Shown here: positions 13,850 to 25,240 of the stretch, piece after piece
Position numbering within the stretch: the first letter of the stretch is position 1
How the letters are laid out: each line of letters starts with the position of its first letter
DNA from: Haplosporangium gracile
Lineage: Eukaryota; Mortierellomycota; Mortierellomycetes; Mortierellales; Mortierellaceae
Length of the DNA: 64,000 nt
Direction: 5' to 3'
NCBI GenBank assembly: GCA_015499985.1
Contig: JAAAUF010000063.1
Location: 3,539-67,538, forward strand
The notes under the pieces: generated by a model
Told to the model about the DNA's origin: nothing
Databases searched by the model: none
What the model saw: only the letters and a program-made list of their open reading frames with translations
Program-made: the position numbers and the translations under genes

Positions 13850-16459
13850 TTCTTACCCAGCTGGTAAGACATGCGGTTGGTAATGCCTTGAGGTCCTCGG
13901 CTGATAGAGGCGCTGCCGTGCAAAGAGGGTGAATGGGGTGGCGAGTGGAAAGAGTAACCATTCTGGATATGTGCTGCAATAGGAGAACCCGGTGGGATTG
14001 ATGAAGTATACGAGACGCCGCCGTTATTCATGGCCTGCATTGTATCTGCGCGAGGCATCGTCCTGGCTCGGACATTGTGCTGAGTCATGTAGCTGACGAA
14101 CTGATCGGGAACCTCGGCCAAGACAGCTTCGGCCAGGGCCTCACCTCCAAAGGCGCTATTCTGAAAGTCGCGGAAGGGGACAAACTGGACAATGTCGCGG
14201 GCCATCGTCTTTCCATTCGACCGAAGAGGCTCATCATCCGCATCGAGAACATTCATGTTGTCAAAGTTGGCTGAGCCGACTCCGACGATAATGATCGAGA
14301 GGGGCAGGCGCGAAGCTGAGATGATCGCGTTGATGGTATTGTCCATATCTGTGATCACTCCATCCGTCAAAATCAAGAGAACATAGTACTCTTCGATAGC
14401 TCCTGAGCGATGCTGGTTGCAGATGGCGGCAGTCTGGTTAATGACGGGTGAAAAGTTGGTGGGTCCCCAGAGTTCGGAGAACTGAAGAGCGTGCCAGTAT
14501 GCGGCAAGGATACCGTCCACGCCATCGACCTCGGGCTAGAACATTGAATACAAAGATTATCATTTAGGTTAGAAATCGAAGGCTTGGCATATGTAAAAGC
14601 GGGTAATAAATAACCAGTGTGAACATGCATCACTTACATATTGCGGGTTTCCATTGAGGGCAAAGCAATGGCTCACTTGACCGTTGACTTTTCCTCCAAA
14701 GCCATAGACGGGGAACTTTTTGTCAGTGTCGTAGCACTGAAGGATGTTTCCGACACTTCGAATGGCTCTCGTGTAATCGTTCTCGCCTGAAGGGTTCCTG
14801 TAGTGGAGGGACTGAGGGTGGCGTGGGTCGCCGTTACTCTGCGTGAAATCGATCGCCACAACAAGGTTCAGAGGAACGCCACCAGCCAAGTAATCGAGGA
14901 ACGAAGGGGACTCTGTCACAACCATCTTTCGGATCATCAAATTGGTTCCTGCAGGCATGGGCGACAAGGGGAAGTACTGGGGCATCTGAGTGTTCAACAG
15001 CTCTTGGAAGGTAAAGACAGGAGTAATTCCTATCGTAACGTGTTCTGCTTTTCATTCAAAGTAAGCGTGGATAAAAACAAACAAAGAATAAATGTTAAAA
15101 ACATCCAATCCAGATATCTGTGAAAAGTAAACATGAACAACAAAAGGAACGGTTGTCAAATAGCTACTTACGTCCATTACTCTTAAACTTCTTGACCTCA
15201 ATCTTGAGCTGCCTTTCTGGGTCACCATTGCAGAGCTGGATTTCTTTCATCGAAAACTCTGGCCAAATGGGATTACTTTTGGAATTGATGACAGGAGACT
15301 GATATATTGGTGAGAAGACGCCGTTTGTGCCCGCACGATGGATGATGAAAAATGAGTTTGGATCCGAGCTGAAGAATCCCTTCTTAGTGAGCTTTGTTGC
15401 CTCAATGTTGAATCTGCTCACGCACAAATACAAAGGCAAGGTAAACACAAGAGTCGAAAAAAAAGATAAAGTTTAGGGCGGGGTGAGTATCCGCCAACTT
15501 CGGTAAACATCAAAACACACGCACACAAAACAACGTTTCCTTCGGTCGCCGTCTCTTACTTGATGAGTCTCTTGGATTGCGACTGCTCTTCTGCTGTAAT
15601 AATAACCGTTCCTCTGTTGGAGTTTCTGCGCGTTGGGTGCTCAAGTCTTCCTGCAAGTGTGCGTCCTCTGCTTCCCACTATTACGGTTAAGATGAAATGG
15701 ATGTCAAGTTAGAATATGGAGATGGACAATGGTCACCAAAGCAGCTATGCGAAGGGGTAGCAATTTACAATCCCCATTCCCTACCGATCTTGCCAACTTC
15801 AGTGTCGAAGTGACCGATGAGCTCCTGGGCAGTCCATGCAGGGTTGTTACGGTTATCGACGTCAACGACGGTGAAACGGATGGGCTGAATAGACTCGAAG
15901 CGGTAGTCGATAATGATGCTCTTGACAAACTCGCACTCCAGTTTGTTGAGGATCATCTCTGTCTTGCCGATAGGCTCCTTGCACCAGGTCCTTGTCTTGG
16001 GGTCCATCAAAAAGACGAAGCACTGAGGGTCAGACTTTGAGAGAACATCCAAATCGGCAAGACCCCTATTTCGTTACAAAGAGAAGAGTGATTAAGTCAA
16101 TACGTTGTATTTTACTTAGCCTGACCGAGGTCGAGTCGCGACCGTTCGTTTATTTTGTATTGTTTTATTTTTATGCATGAAAGGCATGCTGCGGATGGGA
16201 AGGCACATACTTGCATTTGATCTATTAGGAAACGACAGAGGAGCGAGGAAACTTCCTGTTAGTTTGTTGTTGGTTTTTTGTCCGGTCGACCATCGCTCTC
16301 ATGACAAACAAACACGCAAACAGGCAAACAAACAAACACTTAAGACGCCGTTCGGTCCAACACAACAGCCAAGAGAAGAGTCTGTTCTTGCTACTTTACC
16401 TTAAGCTCGAGTTTGGGTGCCGTAGGAACCGCCAAAGGGATAACTGGCTGCTGGTACAT
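13846..16459 (-). CDS. Copine (two C2 domains plus vWA domain)
   Basis: Copines bind acidic phospholipids in a calcium-dependent way and act at membranes. Seven exons: 16459-16400, 16221-16211 (11 nt), 16065-15785, 15677-15560, 15413-15172, 15029-14638, 14535-13846, giving 597 aa, near the family's usual 550. The first C2 spans roughly residues 16-125 (LADLDVLSKSDPQ is the typical strand and loop). The second spans roughly 150-230. The vWA domain begins with the copine MIDAS signature AIDFTQSNG near residue 298 and continues with LLILTDGVITD. The C-terminal 90 residues are Ser/Pro/Gly-rich. ATG 16459 is followed by a short proline-containing lead-in to the first C2. A GT at the last codons (CTGGGTAAG) could be a donor to a further exon, but the frame closes at once with TAA and the length is already complete. 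Confidence 0.92.
16211..16221 (-). other. 11-nt microexon of the copine gene
   Basis: The first exon ends at phase 0 (AAG) and the C2 exon at 16065 begins one base ahead of its frame, so 3n+2 bases must come between them. The stretch at 16221-16211 is flanked by TAG on its 5' side and GTATGT on its 3' side. It adds I-K-C and two bases of the next Lys codon. This restores the frame and supplies the expected beta strand (LELKIKCKGL) before the calcium loop. No other placement that I tried gives a valid C2 strand. Confidence 0.8.
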
Positions 16460-17445
16460 CAGAGTTGGTTGTCGTTGTTGCTGTTGTTCGTTGTTTTTGT
16501 TGAGTGTGAAGAGGGAAGAATTAGGAGCGCAGGATTCTTGTGTAAGCGGAGTGGTGCAAATAGATGTAGTTGAAGTAGAAGTAGTGAGAGCGAGTTAGGT
16601 GTATTAACAAGTATGAGTTGACTGTCGAGGGTGAGGGTGAAAGAGTCAATGGTGTGGAGAGAGGAAAGAAGAAGAGAAAGAGAAGAAGAAAAAGAGGAGA
16701 AGAGAGAAGAGATAAAAAAAGAAGAGCGACAAAAGAAAAGAGCAAGACCGATGACTGACTGCCTGGGTCGACTTTTTTTTTCTTCTTGTGTGTCTCATAC
16801 AACAGACGCTTCTCGACCTTCTTTAAGTTTTGTTATGACGACGGACTGAACAGGTGTGAGCACGCGTGCAATTAGACAACCGCATACCCTTTTCCTTTCC
16901 TTCCGCTCTCTTCGTGTCCTTGTCGTCTCCTGCTTCGCCATCGACTCTTGAGGGTGCCCTTTTGCCGGAATGCAACTGTGGTCGACCAATTAGTAACAAC
17001 AAGGAACTATTGTTTAACTTCCTCAAAGAAGGGCAAGCAAGCCCAAGCAAGCCCAAGCAAGTCATCAGCCACTTGCCATCACACAAGTCAAAAGTCCACC
17101 GTTGCGAGCGCTGCGACATAGTCCGCTAGAATAGGGAATGTGAAAGGAGGAACCGCCATTTGTGTCCCCAGTATGCAAGCAGGCCTTACACTGCACGTTG
17201 TGCGGTCCTCTAAAGCCCCAGATTAGAATAAGACAGCGAGAGAGAGAGAGAGAGATCAAGGGAGGCAGGAGCAAACAAAAGGAAAAGAGACACACACGAC
17301 ACACGACCAAGCCATAACAACACACATAACCCACCGCACTTCTTTTGTTTTCCTTTTCTCTCATTTCTTTTCATTCATTCCTGCATCCATTTCAACCTGA
17401 CCGACCTCTCTTCCCTTGTGCAATCAGTCATCACACTCACCTGCC
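16460..17445. other. Intergenic between copine and elongase relic
   Basis: Divergent spacer. It holds a purine-rich block at about 16630-16745 (pyrimidine-rich in the copine sense), a GA dinucleotide run near 17236-17252, and a short repeat of CAAGCAAGCC at about 17036-17060. No credible coding region. Confidence 0.6.
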
Positions 17446-18735
17446 ATGGCCGTTCAGCAACTCTTGGAAAAGGCCAACCAGCATCGACCAGCTCTTCGGC
17501 ATCAGACTCGACGACTACTTTACGGACGGCAAGTCCATCGACTCGCTCGTCTTTCAAGAAGGTGCCACGCCCCTCTCGACTCAGTACGAGGTCGCCATGT
17601 GGACCATCTCCTACTTTATCGTCAGCTTTGGCGGACGCCAGATCAATGAAGAAACAGGACGCTTTATCTTGACCGTCGCCTCTGGTGCATTCTTGGCCTT
17701 GTTTATCAAGAACTTTGTCCCTATTCTTACCCGCCACGGTTTGTTTTATGCGATCTGTGACGGTGGCGCCTGGACTCAGCGCCTTGAACTGCTCTACTAC
17801 CTCAACTACCTTGTCGAATACTGGGAGCTGGCTGGTACAGTCTTCTTGGTCCTCAAGAAGAAGCTCCTTGGTAAGTCTCTCAAAGCTCGTTCTTATATTT
17901 TTTTTCCTAAACTTTCCCCTTCAGATTCATTTTATGTATGTGCTCCTTTCCAGGACATCATAAATTGTTGCTATTCAATCGACCCCCCTACCCCCACACA
18001 ACGACGACGTTTTAAAGGGATCATCTTAAAATGCACTTCCAGTGGGCAAGGACGAGGGCGGGCGCAAAGAATGTCAACTGTACTCATCAAATCCGGATCG
18101 ACTTTTTTTGCCGGAGATCTCAGGACATTCATATGGACTCTGCTGTAGTACCAACATACTATTGAATGCGAAATGGAGGAACCATTGACAAGCATACACA
18201 ATAAGGGACAGGATGCGACACCTTGATGCCATGGTCAACACAGGCAACTAATAACAAACAGCCACAAACGTGCTCCTTTGTTTCACGGTATTCTTGCGCA
18301 CAGAATTCTTACACTACTTCCGCTACTCAGTGACCATGATCCTCTGCTTTGTCCAGCCGGGAGAACAGACGTCGGTCTCCTAGGTGTCAATCACTCTTAA
18401 CTTGACTGTCCATCCCCTGATGTACTACTATTACATGCGCTTGGGGGCTGGAGTTCGCATCTGGTGGAAGCAATATCTGACCACCCTCCACATTGTCCAG
18501 TTTGTCCTCAACCTCGGCTTCATTTACTTCCCTGCTTTCCCCGACTCTGGCAAGTGTGTAGGAACTGAGGGTGCAGCTCTCTTTATCAACCTTTACCGTC
18601 TAACATATAATGCCAAGGCAAAGGCTGCTAAGCAGCAGCATCGCGGCACCAACGTGATCCCTAAGGCCATCAAGTCGGGACAGTGGCTCCAAGAAGTTCA
18701 AGAGCAAGCGCATCTGAACCATGCCAAAATATATG
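17446..18735 (+). pseudogene. ELO-family fatty acid elongase pseudogene
   Basis: Clearly descended from a fungal ELO fatty acid elongase, the ER membrane condensing enzyme of long-chain fatty acid synthesis. Breaks, in order: (1) the ATG at 17446 is out of frame with the conserved SIDQLFGIRLD stretch, as from a 2-base loss near 17482; (2) the segment normally following GGRQI is shortened; (3) the K-x-x-E-x-x-D-T motif reads EYWELAGT, so Lys and Asp are gone; (4) after a 433-nt intron (17871-18303) the H-x-x-H-H box reads HYFRY; (5) TAG at 18381-18383 stands where Trp is expected; (6) TxxQxxQ reads TTLHIVQ; (7) the C-terminal membrane part is shortened. The splice sites (GTAAGT, CAG) and the HPLMYYYY stretch remain. 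A functional enzyme is very unlikely. Confidence 0.9.
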
Positions 18736-20153
18736 AATTTCATATTTTAGCGCTGTTTTCTTATATCTGCGAACCATGTGTTAATTCGCAGGAGCATTGC
18801 TATCCATTTTATTTTCCCAAGACATTCTTAATACCTTTTCTTGTATTGACACGACTCTGCCGCTGCATGTATGCACTGTGGATCTTTATCCTTGTATGAT
18901 GCAATTTGCATCATGCAGGATGTGGACGTGCACCACCGGCACTTGTATAATTCGTCCACTCTCTTGCAATGGTACACCCTTATTTCATAGTTCTCTGAAT
19001 CTTGTTCATAGGACAACAACCCCGTGACAATGCACTCTTTGCTTTATAGATGCGCGCCCTGTGCATGCGCAAGCAAGCAAGGCACGAAGAGGAAAGGGCC
19101 CTCCCGCAGTCGACAAACAACAGGTCAACTAATGTAGTCCGCGTTTGTGTCTGTGTCTTCTGTCTAGTTGCTGGTACCTCTGACCATGAGTTGCACTAAC
19201 GAATACGAATAAAGCAAGGTAATAATAAAGAAAGTACTGCGCTTGTTCGCCAAGATCAAAACGAAGACGATATGGTGGGGGATGTAAGGTGATCGGGATG
19301 ATATGGAGGATATAGGAAAAAGTGAGATGTGGTGTGTAAGTCTGCGTCTTTACATGAAGTTTCTCCTCAGTCCTCCTTCTCCCTCTACCATCTCTTTTGA
19401 CACGCACACAGCTCGATCGCCCATCTATCTTTTTTGAAATCGTTGTTCCGTTTCGATCGTAGTGGATAAGCAATGTCCGCATCATGGGTCGAATAAAAGA
19501 AGAAAAGAGCAAGGGAGAGCATTGGCCCTCAACCGACCGGCAAGCCAAACGATGACAGAAAAAAAAAAAAAAAGACAAAGCCCTTTCCTTCTTTTCTCTT
19601 CCTCCTTTCGCCCACTTCTTCTTTCATCCTTTTCTTCCCACTTTTTCTACTCTTTCCTCCTTTCCTCCTTCCTTTGCCACCTCCTCTCTATCTTATTATC
19701 GACCGTCGCCATTCGTCATCGTTCCTTTCCCGTTCTCTTCCTGTCTTTCCTTCTTTTTCTAATTTTTCCCTGCCTCCTGTCCCTGGACGGACTTGACACA
19801 GCCACACTCATATACACCTGGGCCTTTTTTTTCGTTAAAACGAGGGTGCTCCTGAGAAAAAAGAAAAAGGAAAACGACAATCGTCTCTCTCCTTCTTTCT
19901 TTCTTTCACTTTCCACACCTTTTCTCTTCCTTCGTAACTGTACCCCTTCGCTGCTCTTTCGTCACGCTTTCATTCGTCATCCCCGCCACCTTTTATTCCT
20001 TGTCCTTCTCGCCACTAAGTATAACAACATCAACATCGACAAACAAAAGGGGGGAAACTTCTTTAGGATCGAAAGAAAAGCCTTTGTAGATGACATCCAC
20101 AAGGTTGCAGTTCTGTTCATTATCGACTGTGCATCGTCTTCATTATCATCATT
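18736..20153. other. Intergenic, no gene seen
   Basis: Contains the degenerate tail of the elongase relic to about 18.9 kb and then unremarkable sequence. A strongly pyrimidine-rich plus-strand tract at about 19590-19990 leads into the gene at 20154. Open frames here are low-complexity Ser/Phe/Leu runs from C/T-rich DNA. Confidence 0.6.
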
Positions 20154-22277
20154 ATGAAGTCGACTCCTCCTCCTCCTCCTCTCTCCTCCCCTAAAGGTCT
20201 CTTTCGCCTCAACACCGCCGTCGCCCCTCCTTCTCCTTCTTCCATCCACTCCTTTGATTACAAGATGTCTTCAACCACCGCTTCACAACAGCAAAGGACT
20301 CCTCCTCCTCCTCTTTCAACATACAGGAAACCTCGTTCACCTCCACTGTCGCCCACCAGACGGAAACCTCCGCCAATCCCTGCACCTTCGTCTCCAACCA
20401 CAACAGGTGGTGGCGGTATTGCCATCCCTTCTCCAGCAACGACGACTATAATAACATCACCAACGATACCAATAGGACAACTCCAGATCCCACGTCGACA
20501 ACACTCTGATGATCGGTTCGATACCGTGTCAAGTAGCAGTGGTAGCATGGCAAGCACCAGTAGTCCTCATACCAGTTACTCTGGCCGCACATTCGGTTAC
20601 AGTAGCGGATACGAGCAACAACAGCAGCACCAACATCAACAACAACGCTCCCCGAGCCCACCATTGATCTTGAGCTCGCTTAGCCTGAACCACAACAACG
20701 CATCTCCTCGACTGGACTCTGCTGAAGAAAAAACATCATCGCCAACACTTTTACCAACTTCGATGTCATCGTTCGGCGGGAAAAGAGGTCAAGCCAAAGG
20801 TCTGAAGCGCATCTCGACCAATTCACTCTCCTCTTCACCTGCTGCCTCGCCTCGACGGACAACCACTCCCAGTTTAGACTCTCCCGTCCGCGACCCATAC
20901 CGGTCCCGAGGTGTCACTGGTCTCTCCGCCAAAGGTGTCAAAAATGGTGCGTCCTTTTCCTTATCTCATTTGCGCCCTTTTGCAAGTAAAGCTGGTCAAT
21001 GGATGCATGCATTGAACCAGTGTATGAGTGGACAAAAAAGGGGATTGAGAATATCCATCATGTCAATCAATCTCAATTGCTGCTTGCCTTTGTTTGCATT
21101 CATACTTTTTTTTTTGTTTTGTTTTGTTTTGCTATCGTTCCGATGAGGGAATGAATGAAGGAGCAAGGAGAGAAGCCTTTGCCCTGAAATGTCGCTGGAT
21201 CGCTCATTCATTTCTTCTCTGTTTTTGTGCACTTGAACCTTGGTGCCCCTTGTCCCCTGTACCTGACTCCTGTTCCTATTCCTGTTGTCCTTTCATCTCT
21301 CTTTCTCCTCGAGTTATTGTTCGCCCTGTTTTTCATGTTTTTCATATTTTTTGTTTCCTGCGTCCCTATTCTCACGATCGACTGCAATCAAGATTGATGC
21401 GGGAAATCATACAAAACACCAAAACACAACATCTTCCCTTCCCTCCCTTCCCTTCCGTTCTCTTCTTGTCAACAAAAAAAATCATTTCGCCTTTTTTTTG
21501 TGCCTTGGGTGCGTGCGCTCCAGATTTTTTTTATCTTCCTTGGTGTGCCATGGGTTTACCAACTGGGCGTGTCTATCCCTTGTGTGTGTGGGAGGAGAAC
21601 AGCACCATTCTTTGTACACCGTTGAAATCGCGGGAAAAAAAACATAGCAAGAGAGAACTAGAACAGAGACAAAAAAGGGAGTTAGACCGGATGTCATCCG
21701 AACCCAATCTGTTCGTCACACGTCCTCAAACCACCTTTCTCTTTTTTGTTCGATTAAAAAAAAGACAGGACCAGCGAGGACTGTGAACATGGAGAGGGAA
21801 ATAAAGTGAGGGGAACGGATGAAAAGTGGGTGAGGAGGATAAAAAACGTAAGTCAAGGGTAGAGGCTAGATAGACAGCATGAAGAAACGAGCCGAGTGGT
21901 CTTTCGCGTGCACCTCTTTGAACGAAGGCAACTGGGACAGGACACGAAGCTTTTCATTCTTGATGTTTGTTACTGTTCTTTCCATTCTCTCAGACTGTAC
22001 GCGTCGTCGTTCCCTCTGCCGCCACCTTTATTACGCTTTGGTTATTGTCGTGTTTGTGTTTTCACGAAAACGACGAACTCCTTGGCCTCCTCTGCCTCCT
22101 TTTGTTACCCGACTCTTATCTTTTCTTTTAGATCAAACTGACAAAAAGGAGAAAGGGAAAAGGAAGGGCTTTACGGAGAAGGAGTCAGAGTTACGAACGC
22201 GAAGAATGCCCGCCTGGCTGGTCCCAGTTGGGTCGCTTCGCTTCATCAAGGAGTTGGGAAACAGTAAGGGACATTGA
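20154..22277 (+). CDS. Disordered Pro/Ser-rich protein, unknown function
   Basis: I do not recognise a family. Exon 1 (20154-20946) encodes 264 residues rich in Pro, Ser and Thr: an early poly-Pro run, several SPP/PPP motifs that could bind SH3 domains, a short Gln/His patch near residue 160, and a basic Ser-rich stretch (KGLKRISTNSLSS) that looks like a phosphorylation region. It ends at a GTGCGT donor. The best phase-matching continuation is 22132-22277 behind a good polypyrimidine-AG acceptor. This adds a Lys/Glu-rich segment and the tail MPAWLVPVGSLRF and gives 312 aa. That intron would be 1185 nt, far longer than its neighbours, so an internal exon may be missing. The first exon is fairly secure, the second tentative. 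Confidence 0.6.
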
Positions 22278-22910
22278 TGGAGGGGCGAGGGGGAGAAAGA
22301 GAGAGAGAGAGAGAGAACTGAAAGGTATCATGCTCTGATAAGGACCTTTATTCGGGTGTGTGTTCCTACTATTCGTATGCTCAATTGAGACCTAAGAAGA
22401 GGTAGTCGATGTAGCAACAGTAGCAGCAATGCTCAAGAACGAGTGTGCTTGCACAGGGGTGGAGAGTTATCCACGGCGGACCATGTGCCTGCCCATGGGG
22501 CGAGTACTGTAGCAGAGTACAGAGTATAATCCATGCAAGTGTATTTTTCCAGTGTTTTTTAATTTTAGTTTTTTGAGTTTTATTTTTAAACCCGCAAAAA
22601 CACAAATTACGGGCGTGTGTGTGCCTGTGTGTTCTAAGTTCAGACACAGTTGGCGCACATTTCGTTGTTGTTATTTCCCTTTTCCCTTCTTTCCTTCTTT
22701 CCCTCTTTCTTTCGTTTTGCCTCTTTATTCCTTCCTTCCTTCCTTCGATCCTACTTTTCTCCTTCTCCACACTCATCTATCCGCTCTTCCCGTCCTTATT
22801 CCACTCCACTCAAACCAATACCAACTAAACCCGAACAAGGACCCTTGACTTACTCTTCTTTTATTTCATTCTCATCCACTCATATATCGCACTTCGATCT
22901 ACTCATAACC
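22278..22910. other. Intergenic: leader of the LEA-2-like gene
   Basis: Contains a GA repeat at about 22299-22316 and a C/T-rich plus-strand tract at about 22670-22830 just upstream of the ATG at 22911. The open frame through it is only the upstream extension of the next coding frame and contributes no likely start. Confidence 0.6.
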
Positions 22911-24705
22911 ATGGAACACGACTCCTTCATGGTGGCTCATAACAAAGAGTACCTGGCCCACGTTCAAGCTCAAGCACAGGCACTACAAGCACAACAAGCA
23001 GCACAATCACCCCAAACTCGGCCCTACCATCCATCAAACGACCCATACTCCAACAACCCCGTCGACCCCGCCTACAACCTGATCAACAACCCTTATCATC
23101 ATCAATCGCCTACCTTGTCTGCTGCAACCTACAGAGGAGGATCCGGATCAGACGGCGGATACACTTCTCCCCAACTCCAGTACAACCAAGCTGGTGGCTA
23201 CCAATCCTACCAGAACAGTCCTCATACGGAACCTATGGAATATCGACAGGACCCTTACCGTTCTGCCTACGCACAACAACAACATCAGCTTCAGCAACAG
23301 CAACACTTGGGATCCTTTTCGCCCTATCAAGGATCTATGGGTGTACCACCGTTTGAGGACGTGAACCATGGCATGCACCACTCTCGACTCTCGTTGGCTA
23401 GCAGTAGTGTCAGTGGTGCCAGTCAACGGTACCCTATGCATGTTCTCCAGTCCCATGGCTCGACTCAGGCCCTCACTGCGTCCCTTCAACAACAGAACCG
23501 TCATCAGGCAGGAAGTACAGGACTTGGATCGTCGGCCAGTGAATATGGAGGTCGTAGTGAGCAGGATATTACGGAACGGACTCAACAGCAAGCATCGACA
23601 GTGGCTAATTCTAAGGAGGATTCTGGTACTGGCCAGCGAGAAAGGAGCGATAACGACGACGAACAGGACGAGAATACAGAGATCCTAGCCAGGAATTCTC
23701 AATCAGGAGACCGGACCGGCGCCGCCGACGCCGCCATCTCTCGGAGCAGCAGTCAGAAAATGACCGATAAGAAGACCAAGAAGAAGCACCAAAAGGTGTT
23801 CTCAGAAGAGTCAGACGAAGAAGAAGGCCAGGAACGAGGCGAGAGCCGATACAGGGACAAGAAACGATGCTTCTGCTGCTCACGTCGGCTCTGTGTCTAT
23901 ATGACCTTTCTGTCAATCATCTGCTTGGGTGTGGCCTTGTTCTTTTTGATCCCTCGTGCGCCCGGGTTCAGTTTCTTGTCGGTCTCGTCGATGGGGGCGC
24001 CTGTGATTACCAAGAATGAGTTCCATGAGAATTTTGGACTGCAGTTGCGGGTTGATAGTTCGGACAACTATTTGCCACTCAAGATCAACTCCATTGAGAT
24101 GACAGTAAGTCTCGTTTTTCTTTCTATTATATCCCATGGTCTATGTATTGCGTGCCATCTAAAGCTTTGACGCTTATTATTCCTCTCACCTTTCTCTTTT
24201 TGCAAAGGTGTGGCTCAAGATCGACCAGGTCAAGGTCGGCCAAAACGAGGGACTTCCCTCCTCATACACAATCAAACCCAAAGCCATCCAGACCATTTCC
24301 ATCCCTATGGTCTTTGACTACACCTCCCTTGTAATTGATACCAACGCCGACGGGACCTTCCAATCGCTCATCAATGCCTGTCGCTCCGTCAATCCAACCG
24401 ACATTAGTCTGACCTTTGGAGGAAAGATTAACTTTTGGGGATTGAGTTGGGTCTGGAAACCACAGTTTGGACTCAATGTGGGCAACATTGATTGTCCTGT
24501 CAATGCCAAGGATCCTTCGACTATTCCGCCACCACCTCCTGTTGTTCAGCCACTGCCCTCAGCTAGTTCCTCAGGACCTGCTCCTACCGGTGGAGCGACT
24601 GTTTCTGGAACCCTTGGCGCTGGTACTACTTCTACTAGTGCTAGTGGAGCCCCAGTCACAGCGACCGGCGCCACACTCCCTGCTCCTACTAGCAGTCGTA
24701 CCTAA
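22911..24705 (+). CDS. Single-pass membrane protein with LEA-2-like domain
   Basis: Two exons, 22911-24104 and 24208-24705, phase 0, 563 aa. The N-terminal ~300 residues are disordered and rich in Gln, Ser, Tyr and Asn. A charged Lys/Glu-rich stretch and a Cys-rich basic cluster (KKRCFCCSRR) follow. One membrane segment lies at about 328-348 (FLSIICLGVALFFLI). After it comes a beta-rich region of about 170 residues that resembles the LEA-2/WHy-type domain of fungal proteins related to Tag1 and plant NDR1/HIN1-like proteins, then a Pro/Ser/Thr/Gly-rich tail. With no signal peptide and positive charge before the membrane segment, it is probably type II, with the domain in a vacuole or outside the cell. 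The cysteines could be palmitoylated. Start chosen for its CCATGG context. Confidence 0.8.
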
Positions 24706-25051
24706 GCACACTTTGTCCTTTTTTTTTTTTGTTATTATTTAGAATCATTTTTTTCAATGTTATCTCTTGCTTTTTTATGTTTGTATTTTTATTTTCATCA
24801 TCACCATCCTACTTCACTCATTTTTTTGATTCTTTCTCATTCGTTTTCGTGCAAGGCACATCACCAACTTGTGCGAATACTCTCCCACACTGCACTCTCC
24901 ATAAGAATAAATAACCACACTTGGTTAACATCATCAACAACAATTTCAAGAAAGAAACAATTATTTTTTATCGCGCTAAAATTAATTGATTGATATCGCT
25001 ATGCTGCGTCACAAAGACATATTCTCTCATCAGTGCCTTTTTTTTTTTGAA
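24706..25051. other. Convergent 3' flanks
   Basis: A/T-rich spacer with several T runs between the LEA-2-like gene (+) and the poly-Gln membrane protein gene (-). Nothing coding is seen. Confidence 0.6.
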
Positions 25052-25240
25052 TCATCTCCCCTTCCACAGTTGCTTGACAGGAGGATTTGAAGCTGGCTCT
25101 GCTGTCGATGACGACTCGGAGGTGTTGTTCTGGTACACGCTGGCGCGTTTGAGCGCATTCTGCAAGAAATGCGCCGACCGTCTTCGAACAACCTTGATCG
25201 CTGAGTCTCTCGACCATCCTTCGCCCGCTTGCTGCTGCTA
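25052..25240 (-). other. Open 61-codon tail after the TAG inside the poly-Gln tract
   Basis: After TAG at 25240-25238 the same frame resumes with three more Gln codons. It then runs through a balanced, non-repetitive segment (GEGWSRDSAIKVVRRRSAH and then an amphipathic FLQNALKRA) to TGA at 25054-25052. TAG differs from CAG by one base and sits among CAG/CAA codons. The tail looks like the true C-terminus, so the stop could be a point mutation or allele, a consensus error in a repeat, or a leaky stop. With read-through the protein would be 784 aa. Confidence 0.7.
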
